A stretch of 64,000 bases of DNA, from NCBI GenBank assembly GCA_932294295.1, contig OW028574.1, forward strand, positions 11,170,215 through 11,234,214. The letters run 5' to 3'. The position numbers and the translations under genes are program-made. Position 1 is the first letter of the stretch, and the number at the start of each line of letters is the position of its first letter. This DNA is from Alitta virens. Its lineage: Eukaryota > Annelida > Polychaeta > Phyllodocida > Nereididae. The notes under the pieces were generated by a model. It was not told where the DNA came from, made no database searches, and saw only the letters and a program-made list of their open reading frames with translations. Shown here piece after piece: positions 12,929 through 26,263 of this stretch.

Positions 12929-15112
12929 ACAGAGATGTAATCAGGACAGCAGAAGTCACAAGATTGGCACTGATTGTAGCCGTGTCCCAGACATAATTGT
13001 ATCTTTGTGTCGCAAGATATAATCTCCTCCAGTTATTAGTTACTCGTGTCCTGCTTTGGTGAACAGCCACAATATTGTGCCACTCGAAAATGGCCGAATT
13101 AATTTGGGCCTTTTTATCTGATGCGAATTCCATTACGGGTGGTACTGGGAATCGCTACATGGAAGTTTCAAATGTCGTCAAGAAAATGAGTGCTAAACTC
13201 ATCATTTACACAAATCATTCACACAATCCATTTACACATATCATTTGCACACTCTCATTGTATCGTTCGTCAGATATTTTTAAAACAAATGCCATCTGAA
13301 AGTCATGCATTTTCCAAGTTGACAGGTTGAATGAATTTCACTTGGCTCGCACCTAAATTAGAAATAACAGGCTGTTATTAGAACACTCGTTACACCTAAT
13401 TTTGGCCAAGATCCACGTGACTGACTCTCACAAAACATTGGATTTAATCAACTCCCCTAGCAAATTGCTGAAATTGGAGATATGTTTTAGACATAGCGTG
13501 TAAGCGTGGAAACTGTGCACAGCGTTAAATTGAATGTCAGCTATTATTAAGTGTGTAATTATTTTTACTGAAACGTACAAATTTACTTAAACTTGGCTGA
13601 AGCCCACAAAAACTCTTTCCAACAATTTAAATGTGGGAAAAGACCCGTGGATATGTTTGTGCATATTTTAGGTCGAATACGCTGAACCAGGAACCGCAGA
13701 CAAAGCAGTATATATACAAGTGCAAACATTTTGGTCTTTTGATTTACAAGAGAATTGCTTTTGCATGTAGTTGGGTAAACAAATCGAGCGGTTCATTTTG
13801 ATTCAGTATCCTGGGCAGTCCTTAGTCATCCAAGACAATTCATTGGTGGGACAAGTTTTGCTCAAACTGTTATTCAAGATATATCCACACAGAACAGTAT
13901 TATGGACCTATTCCATATGTATTGAATTAAGTTGAATATTGGATTTAAAACTTTAAAAGAGAGAATATCAAAATGGAAAATCAGCATTCAGCAGTTTCCA
14001 TGGTATCCAGGTGGGCTGCATCTCAGGCACTGTCTTGTTTGTTTACTAGTCCTTTCAACGCAGCGTCACCCAGGGCGCTCCTGTCCGCCCGCTGTTTACG
14101 TCCAGTGAGACGATTCGGCTGGTCAATTCGGCTAAGACAGAATTCTGGGCGCTCAGTTTGGAATTCACTCTTTCAATTTGTCTGATCTTGTCTCTTGCAA
14201 CCTTGGGTGGCCGATTGGGATGTATTTATAATTTTCCCGTGGGTGTTGCACACTTTTTACAAACTAATTTTCTACTTAATTTGTTGATAATTGAACCAAA
14301 TTCTTCTTTGTATCCTGCATTACCGGCACCTGTCATGTGGAGTATATCTCAGGGCTTGATCGACCATAAGTATATCGTGCATAATTGTGCACATTAGCAA
14401 AATGTACTGCCTAACCAGAAAAATGCCAATAATTAACATTGAGTGAAATGGTCTGTGAATAATATGCGTGTTGAGGTTGTTTTCTGTGGTTTTTCCTCAG
14501 ATTTTTTTATATTATACTTTTTTCTTGTACCAGACATCATCTTTCGTAGTATTGATAAATATATTTACACGAGGTAACATATATGGAATCATATATGTCA
14601 TGAAGAAAGAACATTAATGTTGTAATAAGAACAGATCCTTTTATTAAAAAAAAAGAAATTTTAAAGTCCAAACTTGGTGGAAAAAGGATTTTAAAAGTAC
14701 AAATGAAAACAAAACAAAGTGAAGCAAAAATTCAGATCAAAACAAAGTGAAGCAAATTTTACATCATGCTTTGGCTTTAGAGGCAATCCCACAGATTGCA
14801 AAGTTGCCTCCCAAGCAGACACTCAAGATGGCTGCCCAAATTCCAGACGATTTCATAAACTGATGTTGCGATCAATCTCGATTAAAGGGGTGGTGCAGGG
14901 TAGTTCTAGGGATCCGGGGTTAGATACAACCCTTCAATCAAGAAAACGCTGTTTCACCCCAACCTTTCATTGGATCCAATTATTTGGATTATTTCTTTCC
15001 TGATATCCCTGGCAATATGAATGGGCCAGGGCAGCTATGTATATTAAAAACAAGAAAACATTCATGAAAAGATATTTTTACATCTAGAAAGATACAAAAT
15101 ATTATAATGAGA

Positions 15113-15193
15113 GTTAAAATGGGCTTTATGATATAATGGCAGTTAATGGCTTTATTATATAATGACAGTTAAAATGGGCTTTATATACATTTT
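15113..15193 (+). repeat. Imperfect three-copy tandem repeat, unit about 27-30 bp
   Basis: The phrase (GACA)GTTAAAATGGGCTTTAT-ATAAT appears three times in tandem with small deletions. It is intronic with no coding content. Confidence 0.65.
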
Positions 15194-15754
15194 TAAGGCT
15201 CTAGCAGCTGCCAGAAGCTGGGTACACGAGGACTAGACAGTTCTATTAGTGGTTCGCAACATTGAACAACACTGTCAGCTATTTAGGATAGGAATAATCA
15301 TTGGCCAACTGATTTTTGTGCTATTTTTCTATTAATTTGAAATCATTCCGGTAGTAGGCCCTATTATTGTCATGTGTGTGTTTTATTATACAGTCATAGT
15401 ACGTTATGAACCCATGAACCCTTGTAACTGCACTTGAGCACTTTTTTGATCTATTATTCTGCACCCAGGTGGATTGTGCTCAATCACAACCAACACTTTT
15501 GACATGTGAGAAACTGTCAAAACTAATTGAACTACACAGACAGTTAATTTAAAGTTTTGTTAGTCAGGGAAAAAATATGCCTTTGAAGTTGCAGAAATAG
15601 TTTGTTTTTCACTGCTCCAAATTTGTCATGTAGTTGTAAGGTAATTATATTTTAACCAGTGACGAATTTCTGACATATTTTGAGTCATATCTGTCAAAAT
15701 GTGTGGATTTAGCGAGGATTTAGTGCAAACAGTGTTTATGGTGTGATTGCATTT

Positions 15755-15825
15755 ATGACTAGGCCTACAATGCTGGGCAAGTAAAAGACCCCACACGAGG
15801 GTAAATGTATAGCATGGCTGTATAA
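15755..15825 (+). repeat. SINE-A fragment (3' half)
   Basis: The words GGGCAAGTAAAAGACCCCAC and GGTAAATGTATAGCATGG match the body of the tRNA-derived SINE-A seen complete at 45328-45612. The tRNA-like head is missing. It is the only recognisable interspersed repeat piece I found inside the 21-kb Wnt5 intron. Confidence 0.5.
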
Positions 15826-15886
15826 TATGTATAACCACTGTTTAATTGAATTTGGTATATTAGTTGATTTAGAGTCAGATCAGTAG

Positions 15887-15920
15887 CAATACAATACAAT
15901 ACAATACAATACAATACAAT
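15887..15920 (+). repeat. (ACAAT)n pentanucleotide microsatellite
   Basis: About seven perfect copies of ACAAT sit in the Wnt5 intron. Diverged copies continue to about 15970 (acaatatatt, acaatacaatataat). Confidence 0.9.
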
Positions 15921-18900
15921 CAAAGATTAATCTGTGATACAATATATTTTGTACAATACAATATAATGCAATAATTGGAAGCATATGTGAAGCCCTGTAT
16001 GCTAAAACAGTCTGAAAAATAAAAAGCTACAAGATGGGAAGAGTTGGGAGTGACGGGTACAGGTGTAAATTGAAAGGGCCCACCTGTCCGGGCTCAGGTG
16101 TGGGGCAGATCATGCCCATGTGTTTTGTCAGCTTGCTACTGATGCTGCTGCTGCTGAGGCAAGAGAAAGATGCGGACGCAGATGCTGGCATCATATGCAT
16201 GCTGCTGCAGTAACTTCTTCTCAAGGAATGCCATTCATTTTGACAGCTACAACTTTCATGTATAGGATCATCTAGAATATTGTAAAACTGTGTTATAAAA
16301 CTGACTCTTTCCCAGCAGCATTTTTTCACTAATTTGAATAATCAATAATTGGATCCATGATATACATGTAGTCACTGTAATTCCATATATGTGCTTGACA
16401 ATCACTTCTTCACTGAGTCAGGTGCATTTTTGTCACAACATGTAATCATTTCACTGAAAGGTGATGACATTTTTCATGACAAAATATGACTAGCAATTCG
16501 CCATTACAAAGAAATGAGTGGTCCTTGATATAAATTCACGGGTATCACTTGACTAGATTATTCGTGTCAGCCCAGAGATCACAGAAGTTGTTAACCCGCA
16601 TTTACATTCCTGTAATATATTAATATATACAGGACAAGGTGCACTTGTCTTTTTGGGCAATATTTATGTATTTATGGAGACAGATTCAAGGATCTTTTTT
16701 GAATAACTCTCTAAGTTGTCCATGCAGGCAAAAGAAACAACCAAGAAATATTGTAGAATGCATTTCACCCACAAGGGTGCATTTCTGAATTTCTAAATTG
16801 AGTTTTATGACTGATTATCATGGCATGTGTACAATGAAGATATCACGATCAATCAAAAGTACTTACAGACATTGTATTGGTAGTAGGGTGTTATTTTGGT
16901 GCTATTTAGGAGGTCAAGGGGGGCCGGGGAGGTTCAGGGTGGACAACAGCACCGCGGGCGACCTTAACCGCCCCCCCCCCTCTGCCCCCGTGCCCTGTTA
17001 TTTTCCGTCTCGGGCGCTTATTTGGGGGATGATTTAGCGAGTGGGGCTCGGCGGGGGCCGGGCAGGTTGTGATTACGGGCTTTGGGACAAACATTGCAGG
17101 GGAGGGCGACTGACAGTCCGCCCCTCCCCGCCCCCCTGTCTTTCTGATTTCCTTAAATTCATGCAATTCTGGACTGAATAAGCTCGCTACTCGCCATTGA
17201 ATAACTATACTGAACAGCAATGTAATGTACAAGCTATAAATCACGAGGGAGACCCATGGCCCAAACTGTTTATAATGCAAGGCATAATGAAAGCATTGTA
17301 GCTCTACTTTGACAATGATGGCATTTTTTGTAGAACATGAAAGTAGACAAGTTCTATTATCCCAGGTGAGGACAACTATTTCGTTTTCCCTAGCCTTTTT
17401 TTATTCAGCCATAATTCACATTTGGGTGACGGGCGTGTTTGTATCTGTGGACGTTTTGTGCACCTCCATTCTCCCTAAAGAAATTGAGAAAAAATGTAAA
17501 GGGGAAAAAAAAGGTGAATAAAAATTGTGCTGGCATCATCCGACCCAGGTATGACACAAGCCAGTTAACCCCTGCCCCACAAGACAACTAGTTTACACCC
17601 GGCTAGTCACTTGCCCAAATAAGTCATATTATGCCACAGATCTGTGCGTCTATCAGCACCCTCTGAGCACGATATATTTCATGTCAAGCAAAAGCGAGTT
17701 GACTAAATGGCATGATTTGTCTGGGTGACTTGTGTCAAAACTCACAAATTCCTTAATGCAAATTGCCATCAAGCAAGGAGAAAGTAGACGTCTACCATCC
17801 GATGGCAAATTAATCTGGCAATTTGCTCTGTAGTTTTTCATGGGAAACTTCACCGATGTCTTAATCAGCGGAGAGCCCTGGCTTGTGCATCATTCACAGA
17901 GCATTGAGCAAGACAATGTAACCGGACCAGTGGACCGTGCCTGTTTTTCACAGTGGACAAGACCTGCACAGGGAACCAGCAAACCCCTCGCACACGCTTG
18001 ATACGCCCCATCCCCGATTTCACGCCTCCACAGACCGATAGTTCTGAATCATATCGGTGAATAAAGAGACAGGCAGGGCATGTCCCAAGTGTCCCAAATG
18101 TTGAAAGGCCCAAGGAGGGGCCGCAGTGTCCCCTAAAGGCACAAACTTGGACTTAGTGGCTGGCCTAATGTGCCATGAGGCCTTCATTGGGGCCTCATAG
18201 ACGGAGTCATTCATCATGACCTTGTTAGTGTGACGACGTTCGTGACCTTTTGTTTTTGAAGTCGCAGCTAGGGCGGCGCTGCTTTGTCCTTCCTGACAAT
18301 GTGGGCGTGGCTCACTCGACGCGTTTTTGACGTCGGCCACAAAGCCATCGCTGCGACGGGTGAGGTCCGCTGGAGGACGAATTGACTGGCAGGCCTCCCA
18401 GGAGGACGGATTGACTAGCTTTGGGTTGTTTTTTGTGAAACGCTGGACCTCCGAGAGTTGCCAGCCTGTAATGTTGGTCATAAGATTCCTCAAATTCTGA
18501 AAAGCCCTTTTTGGGGGTTGGGCATTCACACCCGAGCCCCTCAATTGCCCCGAGAGTCTGTCAGGTGTTTATTAGGCCCTTGACTCTAACGAGGTGCTGG
18601 GTTTCGTGGGTGTTCCCCGGGAGTTCTATTTGCTACTTTGACCACAAACTTCTCAGGTGTGAGATTGTGGTCCTGGGGGTGCCATTTGGGGTAATGCTGC
18701 TTATTTGGACCCGTTTTCGATAATATCGGTACATTGCATAACTTGGGGTTATTTTGGAATAATTTCAGAGCAATATAATTGTCTCATACCAGGTGGTCAA
18801 TTCAATGCCAATGTACTACCTACCCCATGGTCTCTGTTTCTCACTCGAGTCTTAATTTGCAGTGTATTCTTGTATGGGTTCAAACAGCCCAAGGTGCTGA

Positions 18901-19810
18901 CATGAAAGCAATAAAGTCCTGCTGCTCTTGACAGTCACATTGTACATTCATAGCCCCAACACAGCCTGAGAGGAGGACTCAGTCTTAAACCCATGTCCAA
19001 ATATTTTGCCTGGCCCCCAGCCCCTCTCCCTCCTAATTATTTCCTTTGATGACAGATGCTTCATTTTTGGCGGCTTGTTTGGTGTTTTGTGACAGCAAAC
19101 GGAGTAAGAAAGAAGGGCAAGAAAGGAGGTCATAGGGGGTAGCCAGGGGCAGGTCATTTGCCCTCTCCAAGCGCCATCTACATTGGCTTAAGTCAACTCT
19201 AATGTCATTGAAACCCCAGTCAAGTGTTTGATGCTCACAACCTATTGTTTGTACAACTGCCCAGCTCGTTTCCTCCATTCTTCAGATTTTTCATTTGGAA
19301 ATATTTGATGATTCTGATCTGCTTTTAATTTGTATTTGCTCTGACATCTATTTCACTGAGCCTTGGGATATCAGGGTAGGCCAATCTATCTGTAAATTCC
19401 ATGCGTATATTAAGTTTGCCTCCAAAAAGAAGAAGTTTAAATTCACCAAAACAACAGTGCAGAGTTTAAGTAGCCATCTCTTGATTGTGCTCTTTCTCTA
19501 ATCTCTATATTTCTTCTTGTCTGTGAGCTAATCTTGGGCTGGTTCTCTTATCCGACTCCACTTGAAGGTTTATCAGCTTTTTTAAGGCGCCATTTGCACC
19601 CTAGTGTTGACACGATCGTCGTTAATCTCTCAGGGGTTTATAAAGAAAAGAGGGCAGACGTTTTATGTATTTCTTTTGGTATTTTGCTTGGAAAGTTGTG
19701 AGGTCTGATGTCCTTGATTTGGCATGAGTAATCGAGCTTAGCATGAAGATGATACTGGTACAAGTGTCTTCTTGCTATAAATGAATCAAATAGAAAAATT
19801 GTCAGGAAAC

Positions 19811-19928
19811 AGTACTGATGCATGCACTTTCTATATTATCTGGTGTCCTATCCTAAAAGTACTGATGTCAGAAAACACTGGTGCATTCACTTTAAATATC
19901 TGGTGTCCTATCCTATCAGTGCTGATGT
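19811..19928 (+). repeat. Two-copy tandem duplication, unit about 60 bp
   Basis: The blocks from 19811 and 19861 share GTACTGATG, TGCA(T)TCACTTT and ATCTGGTGTCCTATCCTA, followed by a third partial start at 19918. This is a simple local duplication in the intron. Confidence 0.7.
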
Positions 19929-21270
19929 GAACTCTCAAGAACTTGGGAGATAGGCACACGTATGCTTTCGGACTAGGGTGAGCTGAGCCAGTTGCAATCT
20001 GTCAAAAGGTGCTTGTTGCAGTCTTAACACTTTCCCTGAGAACTTGTAGTCGACTTAGTTGAGTAGAGAGGGCCTCTCAGAGGCTGTGAGGGATCGCAAA
20101 GGGCCTCTCAAGAAGCTCGAGTGTCCAGCTGCAACCGCTCCTGCCCTCTGGCGACTATCACTCAACTCGTGTCACCTTCGACGCCCTCTGCAGGTCATGC
20201 AAGGAATGACCCTGCACCTCCTGTCATCAACTGAGCAGCCTACAAAGGAATGTGTCAATTGACTCGAGCCACTAGATGCAAAGATGCTAGTTGCATTAGC
20301 TCTACAAACGGAGTCAGCCCTCTCACAAGGAAGTTATGTAATGATTACATTTCCTGTCTGAGACCAGACTTCCGGATGGGCTAGGCGGTCTTCCTTTGTG
20401 AATATAAAGCGTAAATTGCTCAATTACTAGTGAGCAGAATGTTATAACGAGCAGGCTAGAAATAGTTACATTGTCTTTGGAATTATAATGTATATATAGA
20501 GAGCTGAATTGAGACATTTTACCACAGACCCAACAAAACACAAGTCCAGTGTCTCAGTGAATGCTATGGTTTTTCTGACAGCCTTTTTACACTGCTTTCG
20601 AAGTGAAGTGATAATACAAGTACAGACTAGACACTAGTGGATTGCAGTGTAGGATCAGCTGCTCAGCCTGCATAAGAAGCTGAGGGGTGAGATGGGGAGG
20701 GGATGAAGTGAGAATAGGCAGACCCAGGGTGTTGTTGTTTGTCTGACTTAATGAACGAGCGGCCACTTCCTAGCTGTGCCAGGGTCAAGAAAACTTTTCT
20801 CTTAGTAGCATCCAGCCAGTTGTGAGCACCATTCCAGCGAATTTTTACCCAGTGTTCTGCCAGCCTGACAAATGAGTCCCCTCGCGTTAGGATACAGAAG
20901 GCAAGAGTGATGAGGCCCCACATGTTGCACACTGGCGACCGTATCTCCTCGCCTCTCTCCGCCGCATAAAAAGTGCTTTTATTTTGACGTGGTCAGAGAT
21001 ATGGCCTGCTCTTATTTTCATTGAGGATTGTTATGTGGAATAACATTGCACCAGTAGGGCGGCTGAGGCGTGCCTGTTGTGTATATATCACAGTTAAGTG
21101 TAACACCCTTCAATGCCAAGCATAAACATTGCATTATGAAATACTGGAAATTGGTATTCATGTGGAGAAGTGGATTTTGTTGCCACCAACAATGATTTCG
21201 TCTTAGTCCACATGTATCTTACGATAATGATGAATTTTAACATACCAATCATTGTAATAACCAAACCAAG

Positions 21271-21497
21271 GAAGCAGGCAAAAAGGGCATGCAACAAGCA
21301 GGCAAATGAAACAGGAAAATGCAACAAGCAGGCAAATGAAACAAAAAGGCAAATAGAACAAACAGGCAATTGAAAAAATCAGGCAAATGCAACAATCAGG
21401 CAAATGCAACAAGCAGGCAACAGACAGAAACAGTCAGGCAAGTGCAACAATCAGGCAAATAAAACAATCGGGCAAAGGCAACAAGCAGGCAAATGGT
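21271..21497 (+). repeat. Minisatellite, 17-bp unit
   Basis: The core GCAACAAGCAGGCAAAT and variants (AAACA, CAATCAGG, TCGGGCAAA) repeat about a dozen times over 225 bases. The array is purine-rich on the + strand and generates the cysteine-rich open frame on the minus strand and the lysine/glutamine-rich one on the plus strand. Neither is a gene. Confidence 0.85.
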
Positions 21498-24400
21498 GTG
21501 TTTGATGACTGTTAGTGCTGAGCACCTTGAGGAGGTTCTTAAGGAGTCCATGACTTAAGGGCAACATGACATCCTACAAGGGACCTGACCGTGTGTTGTA
21601 AGACATTGGCCCTGGGGCCATCGAACAGAGAGGACCTTTTGTTTCTCTGCCCAAGGCCCTCGACCCCTGACCTCGTCTTGTCCTACTCAGAGGGCCTTGC
21701 CAAGTGACACAATGTCCTAGTCTTCTTCGCCTTCTCAACATGTATAAAACATTAAGAGTGATGGTGTGCATTCCTTCAGATACTACCAAATAAATGTAGA
21801 TGACCAAATAGCTGTCATTGGGCCTTTTACAACAGCCACTCCCCTCATATTTATGCAGCTGGATGTAGTGGCGTTAGTCCAAGAACCTTAACACATTTTA
21901 TTGTATTATATATTTTACTTTTAAACTAGTTATTGTGACTATTAACTAGTTGTCAGAAAACGCAAAGGCTGACCAGGTGTAAATCAGTTGTATGAAAACA
22001 TTGCCTTGTCTAGGATGGATCTAATATTTTGGCCCATCTCGCAATGTTCATCCCTGGCCACAACATGATGCCACGACATGATGTATTATCATCAACATTT
22101 CTCGTGGGACCCACTGCCTCTTTAATATGCCTTTAATTTTCCGCAGTGCTTGAGAGGTGTGGGGAGAATGGATGAAGCCCTTTGAAGTGGAAATGTAATG
22201 ATGTTAGCAGAGTCCGAGTCTTGGTGATCCGTCTTTGCCAGTTGTTAGGGTCTCATGATGTAGCCCTCTTATGCTGAATCCCCACTCAGGTCTCTACCCT
22301 TCAATTTGTCAAATATATGAGGGGTGGTGGGGGGCAACTGTGCCCCCCTCAGTCAGAATACCTCCTGCATATATTGCCACTAAATACATGACTTACCTTG
22401 AGTCGTGTTATGCTAGTAATAAGCAAAGGTAAATCGTGCTCAAATGTATGTGAAGCTAGGAGATAAGTGAGAGTGATAATGCCAGGCCAATGCATTGTTA
22501 AATCCATCAACTAGAGGAAGCCACAATGTAATTCTACTTCCTTGGCATTCCTAACAGGAAACCTTTCCCTATTTCTTTCTCCTGTTGCCTTTTCTTTCTG
22601 CAGGACTTCTTGCTAACCTGCCTGGTTTCCACACCCAGATAAATGTTTCCTCGCAGCCATTAATCTTAGGCTATTCCTCAAACCTCGTGTAGAGAGGTGT
22701 TGGCCAACAAGATACTTTGAAGGGGGAGGCATCCGCTGGGAAGTGAATTATGATAGAGGGTTGCAGGAGTTATCCGCACTAAACTGTTTTATGTGCTAAA
22801 TACCTAAGCATTTGCTAACCATATGCATCTAAATACACTGCTATCTTGCACCCGAAGAGTGGTCAAAAACGTCATTGTCCTTAAGTGGAGCACTCCACAC
22901 CTCATTTTGATAGCAGACCAAAAAGTTTGTTTATCACACCTTCAAAGGCAGTTTTTCTGAGCAGTGCAGGAAACGGTTAAATGTAGAAAAGACGAAATTA
23001 TTCGCTTCAAAGTCTCTTTTTCCTCTTCTCCAGTCATGGGTACTGCTGATATTGGGATGCAATATTATAACCATTCTTTTTGAAGTGTTTGAAAACATTT
23101 GCACATATTATGAAAACACTCATGTCTTCGGTGCCTTTGAAGTTTTCACACAAAACATGGACCCCTGGCCATAGTATAACCCCATGATATAACCCCTGGT
23201 ATAACTGGCCCTTGGGCTGAGAGATGCCTCAGTCTGCAGTGATTTCAGTCTGAGGGGCCGGCCCATTTGAGTTTGTTTTTGGGCTGCTGAGACAGGAAAA
23301 GATGAGGATGGATGGGGCAGATCCTGAGACAGGACAGAAGGGGGACGGGCGACCGATGTGGGCCACCCCTAGGGTGGGGTCCTATGGTGGGGCGCTGAGG
23401 GTTTAGCTTCTTAGGGTGCACCGTTTCCTTCATATAGACTGTTCTCTTTGCAGGTTATTCAGTTTGATACATTTCAAAACCATTTATACTAGTTTTCACC
23501 TGGATGGGCACGCTACATCAGTGATTTTCCAGGGTGGTCCTGCACGTGTGGTTTGAGTCCCTGTATTTTGAAACCTTTTCCTCAGGTATAATGCATGCAC
23601 AAGCAATTTGTCTCCATAGTCTTATCTAGCCCAGCATCTAATGAGATCAGATCAGTCGTGTTCAACTGAAGAGGGTGACAGTGCAACAGCTGGCAAGCAC
23701 ATATCATGCACAGATACAAGTGCGATAAGGCTGATGTGTCCTATCATTGAATGTGATCTATGGCTTGATTTATTTATTTATTTTTGACGGGGGCGACTAA
23801 GACTTGAAGGTATAAGCCAGTCGGCGTCATGTTTGGAGAGATTTCTGCAGCCTTAGGTGAGATGTCATCGCCGAAACATCAAAACACACTTAACCCTCGC
23901 TTTGTTGTCGGTGGGCGCTTGAAAGATGGCGCTCAAGCCCAAGGATTAGGAACTACTAGGAATGTGGCTGTGGGTGCATTTGGCCCCCGATGTCCTGCCA
24001 TTTACAGTTGGCCATTTACACTTGAGCCTTTGCAGTCGGTGAGCCTTTGCAACTGCTTCTGCTATGTCAGTTCAACAAACTTCAACTGAGTTGGGATAAA
24101 CGCCCCTTGCTGACGGCCATGTTGCAAAGTACGAGATTAGCTCTTTGAGTCCAAGACTGTTTCATTTCAACTGACGACTTGAGAGATGCCCTTCTGACCT
24201 CTCCCCCAGCCCCACCACTAGAGGGCTCCTTCTTGTCTGTAGCCCCCTAGCGACGACGGACTGTACCAGACAGGACCTCTATCATAAACGGATGACAGAT
24301 GAGTGCGACGTATTGCGACGGATTGATATATGGAAATGTTTCAATTTGTTAGCCTACAGCAAGTTAAAGCCGTGTGACCATTTTGTTTTTAATTTAAGCA

Positions 24401-25069
24401 GAAGAGTCGCCTTGTGAGGTCTTGTGTTGCTCATTCTTAGTTTTGTGGTGACACCAAGGTGACTCAGTGATCAGGCATGGCTGTCACAACTCACAGGCTC
24501 TTACTGTTTTCACTTGTAAAAAGTTTGGTTTCTCTTTATAAAGTACTTCCATAGGACATAAAAATGGGGTACACTTCGGAAATATGAAAGGTCTTGATGA
24601 GATCTTTTAACATAATCGCAGATATTAGAACCTAAGTTCATGAAGGGAGTTAGGCAGGCACCAGAATATGACGTGCCTGTCCCCCTGGCCAGTTAAACTT
24701 CTCAATGGTTGCCATGGGTGTTTGTTGATAAACACGAGGGAGTTGGTTGGCCGTGCCGCTGTAAATGACACTGGGCTTACCTTGTTACTTCTTGAAAATA
24801 CCCACGTTTGGTGCGCCCCCTAGCAAACACACCAGGCGACCTCAGCTTTGAAGTGAGTTCCAATCCCCCTCTGCTTTTCAAATACCACAAACTTATTGGA
24901 AATCTATTAAGCCCCAGTTGACCCACAGGCTTGGCGAATAAAGGGCTTTTGTTGTGAGGGACAAGTTGACAGACAAGCACACACGTAATGTCAGCAAATG
25001 TAATAGAAATTTAGCATGTATTTCTTGTTATAGCAATTGTTTTAATGTTTCCCTTATTTTTGTTTCCAG

Positions 25070-25531
25070 TCTGTCTTCATGCACGCCAAGGTGGCCTGCA
25101 AGTGTCATGGAGTTTCCGGTTCCTGTAGTCTCAAGACGTGTTGGAATCAACTTCCGTCCTTCCGGGAAGTTGGCGACCGACTGAAAGACAAGTACGACGG
25201 AGCCACCGAAGTCAAGTTCAACCGAGCCGGAACGCGGTTGGTCCAAGCCGACAAGAAATACAACCGACCGACAAAAGAGGACTTGATCTACCTTTCGCTG
25301 TCACCGGACTACTGTTTAGCCAACCAGGAGACTGGATCCATGGGAACGACTGATCGCTTCTGTAACAAGACCTCGCCCGGCATGGACGGATGCACTCTGA
25401 TGTGTTGTGGTCGTGGGTACAACACCTACAGGACAGTGGTGCAAGAAAGATGTCAGTGCAAATTCCATTGGTGTTGTTATGTGAAGTGTAAGACGTGCAA
25501 ACGAGAAATAGATGTCCATACGTGTAAATAA
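25070..25531 (+). CDS. Wnt5: Wnt5-type secreted glycoprotein, terminal coding exon
   Basis: This last exon starts after the acceptor TTGTTTCCAG (25060-25069) in phase 0, so AGRR from the previous exon joins [14 protein letters not shown]. It encodes 153 residues and stops at TAA 25529-25531. It holds [16 protein letters not shown], whose serine in HGVSGSC is the Porcupine acylation site of Wnts. Further on come an NKT glycosylation sequon after SPDYC...FC, then [32 protein letters not shown] and the C-terminal VHTCK. I count 16 cysteines here, giving 20 with the preceding exon. That fits the C-terminal part of a 24-Cys Wnt, including the cysteine-rich domain whose hairpin tip ([11 protein letters not shown] region) touches Frizzled. 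Agreement with vertebrate Wnt5A is best around [12 protein letters not shown] and the terminal CK. The gene looks intact, with no frameshift or missing key residue. The N-terminal third is outside the window. Confidence 0.97.
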   Translation, partial: SVFMHAKVACKCHGVSGSCSLKTCWNQLPSFREVGDRLKDKYDGATEVKFNRAGTRLVQADKKYNRPTKEDLIYLSLSPDYCLANQETGSMGTTDRFCNKTSPGMDGCTLMCCGRGYNTYRTVVQERCQCKFHWCCYVKCKTCKREIDVHTCK

Positions 25532-26257
25532 ACAACTAATGAACAAATACACAAAATAGTAGACAAACATGGCCGAAGCAGACGACATAACGTCATAGCA
25601 ATACGCGTGCTGCCCTCTATACTGCGCACGCGTAGTGCACAGTTTCTGGAGTAACAATGGAGGAGCTAGAACCGGAAACCTCACGGTGCTATTAATATCC
25701 TAAAGGAATCTCAAATTACAAAACACAGTGGCATTTGCATGAAAAAGACAAAACAGCTCATGGCATGTTTATCACAGGAGACTTTAATGCCTGGCTGTAA
25801 ACAGTGAACTCACGGAAGCCAGTCACTGCATTGGCACACATAGGCGTGACGGCAGAACACGCAGCTGCACAATATTTCACTTTTAACTGAAGTTACAAAA
25901 AAAAAATCCGCTTTTCAGAAATATTGTGCAAATGGACGAAGGCTTACACTGGAGTCACGCAGACTTATAAAGACTTTTCATGACTTTGCTGCCATGTTTC
26001 TTGGCTGGATGTACCTTGGACATGATTTTATTGCACATGATTTCATGTCATTTTTCAGACCTCACTCTAGATAGTGAACGGGTTATGTTGTTATTCTGTA
26101 AAATTCTGTAGAACTGACAAAATATGGCATAGTGTGTCACCATTTTATTCATATTCTAACCTAATTGGTTCATTAATATCAGTGTCCCTTTGAAATTCAG
26201 GTCTAATATAGTTGTTACACAATTAAGATAGTGTTTTTTTCTTCTTTTCATTACTGC

Positions 26258-26263
26258 AATAAA
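26258..26263 (+). promoter_or_regulatory. Polyadenylation signal AATAAA (proximal)
   Basis: Canonical hexamer within TGCAATAAACTT, about 0.73 kb after the Wnt5 stop. It could give a short 3' UTR that lacks all four Pumilio-type motifs. Confidence 0.5.

Larger units (their letters stand above)
3743..25069 (+). other. Wnt5 terminal intron, 21.3 kb, phase 0
   Basis: The intron is bounded by the donor GTAAGT at 3743 and the acceptor TTGTTTCCAG ending at 25069. I found no further coding exon, RNA gene or intact transposon inside it. Open frames up to about 170 codons (for example minus strand 18020-18544 and 4019-4516) show no family signature and are treated as chance. The intron carries only small simple repeats (near 12.3, 15.1, 15.9, 19.9 and 21.3 kb), one SINE scrap near 15.8 kb and GC-rich unique blocks (9.2, 10.4, 14.05, 17.0, 18.3 and 24.2 kb). 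The lack of mobile elements contrasts with the DNA beyond 27 kb and fits an intron holding regulatory sequence. That interpretation is inference. Confidence 0.8.

Noticed and set aside
18020..18544. 174-codon minus-strand frame in the Wnt5 intron
   Set aside because: Long for chance but shows no domain, no splice signals I trust and overlaps other frames in a GC-rich block.
21094..21412. Cys/Leu-rich minus frames that look like membrane peptides
   Set aside because: They read through the 17-bp minisatellite; periodic by construction.
21271..21497. CRISPR-like spaced repeat
   Set aside because: Units are contiguous 17-mers without unique spacers, in animal DNA; it is a minisatellite.
25218..25684. 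Minus-strand frames opposite the terminal Wnt5 exon
   Set aside because: Antisense shadows of a strongly conserved coding exon.
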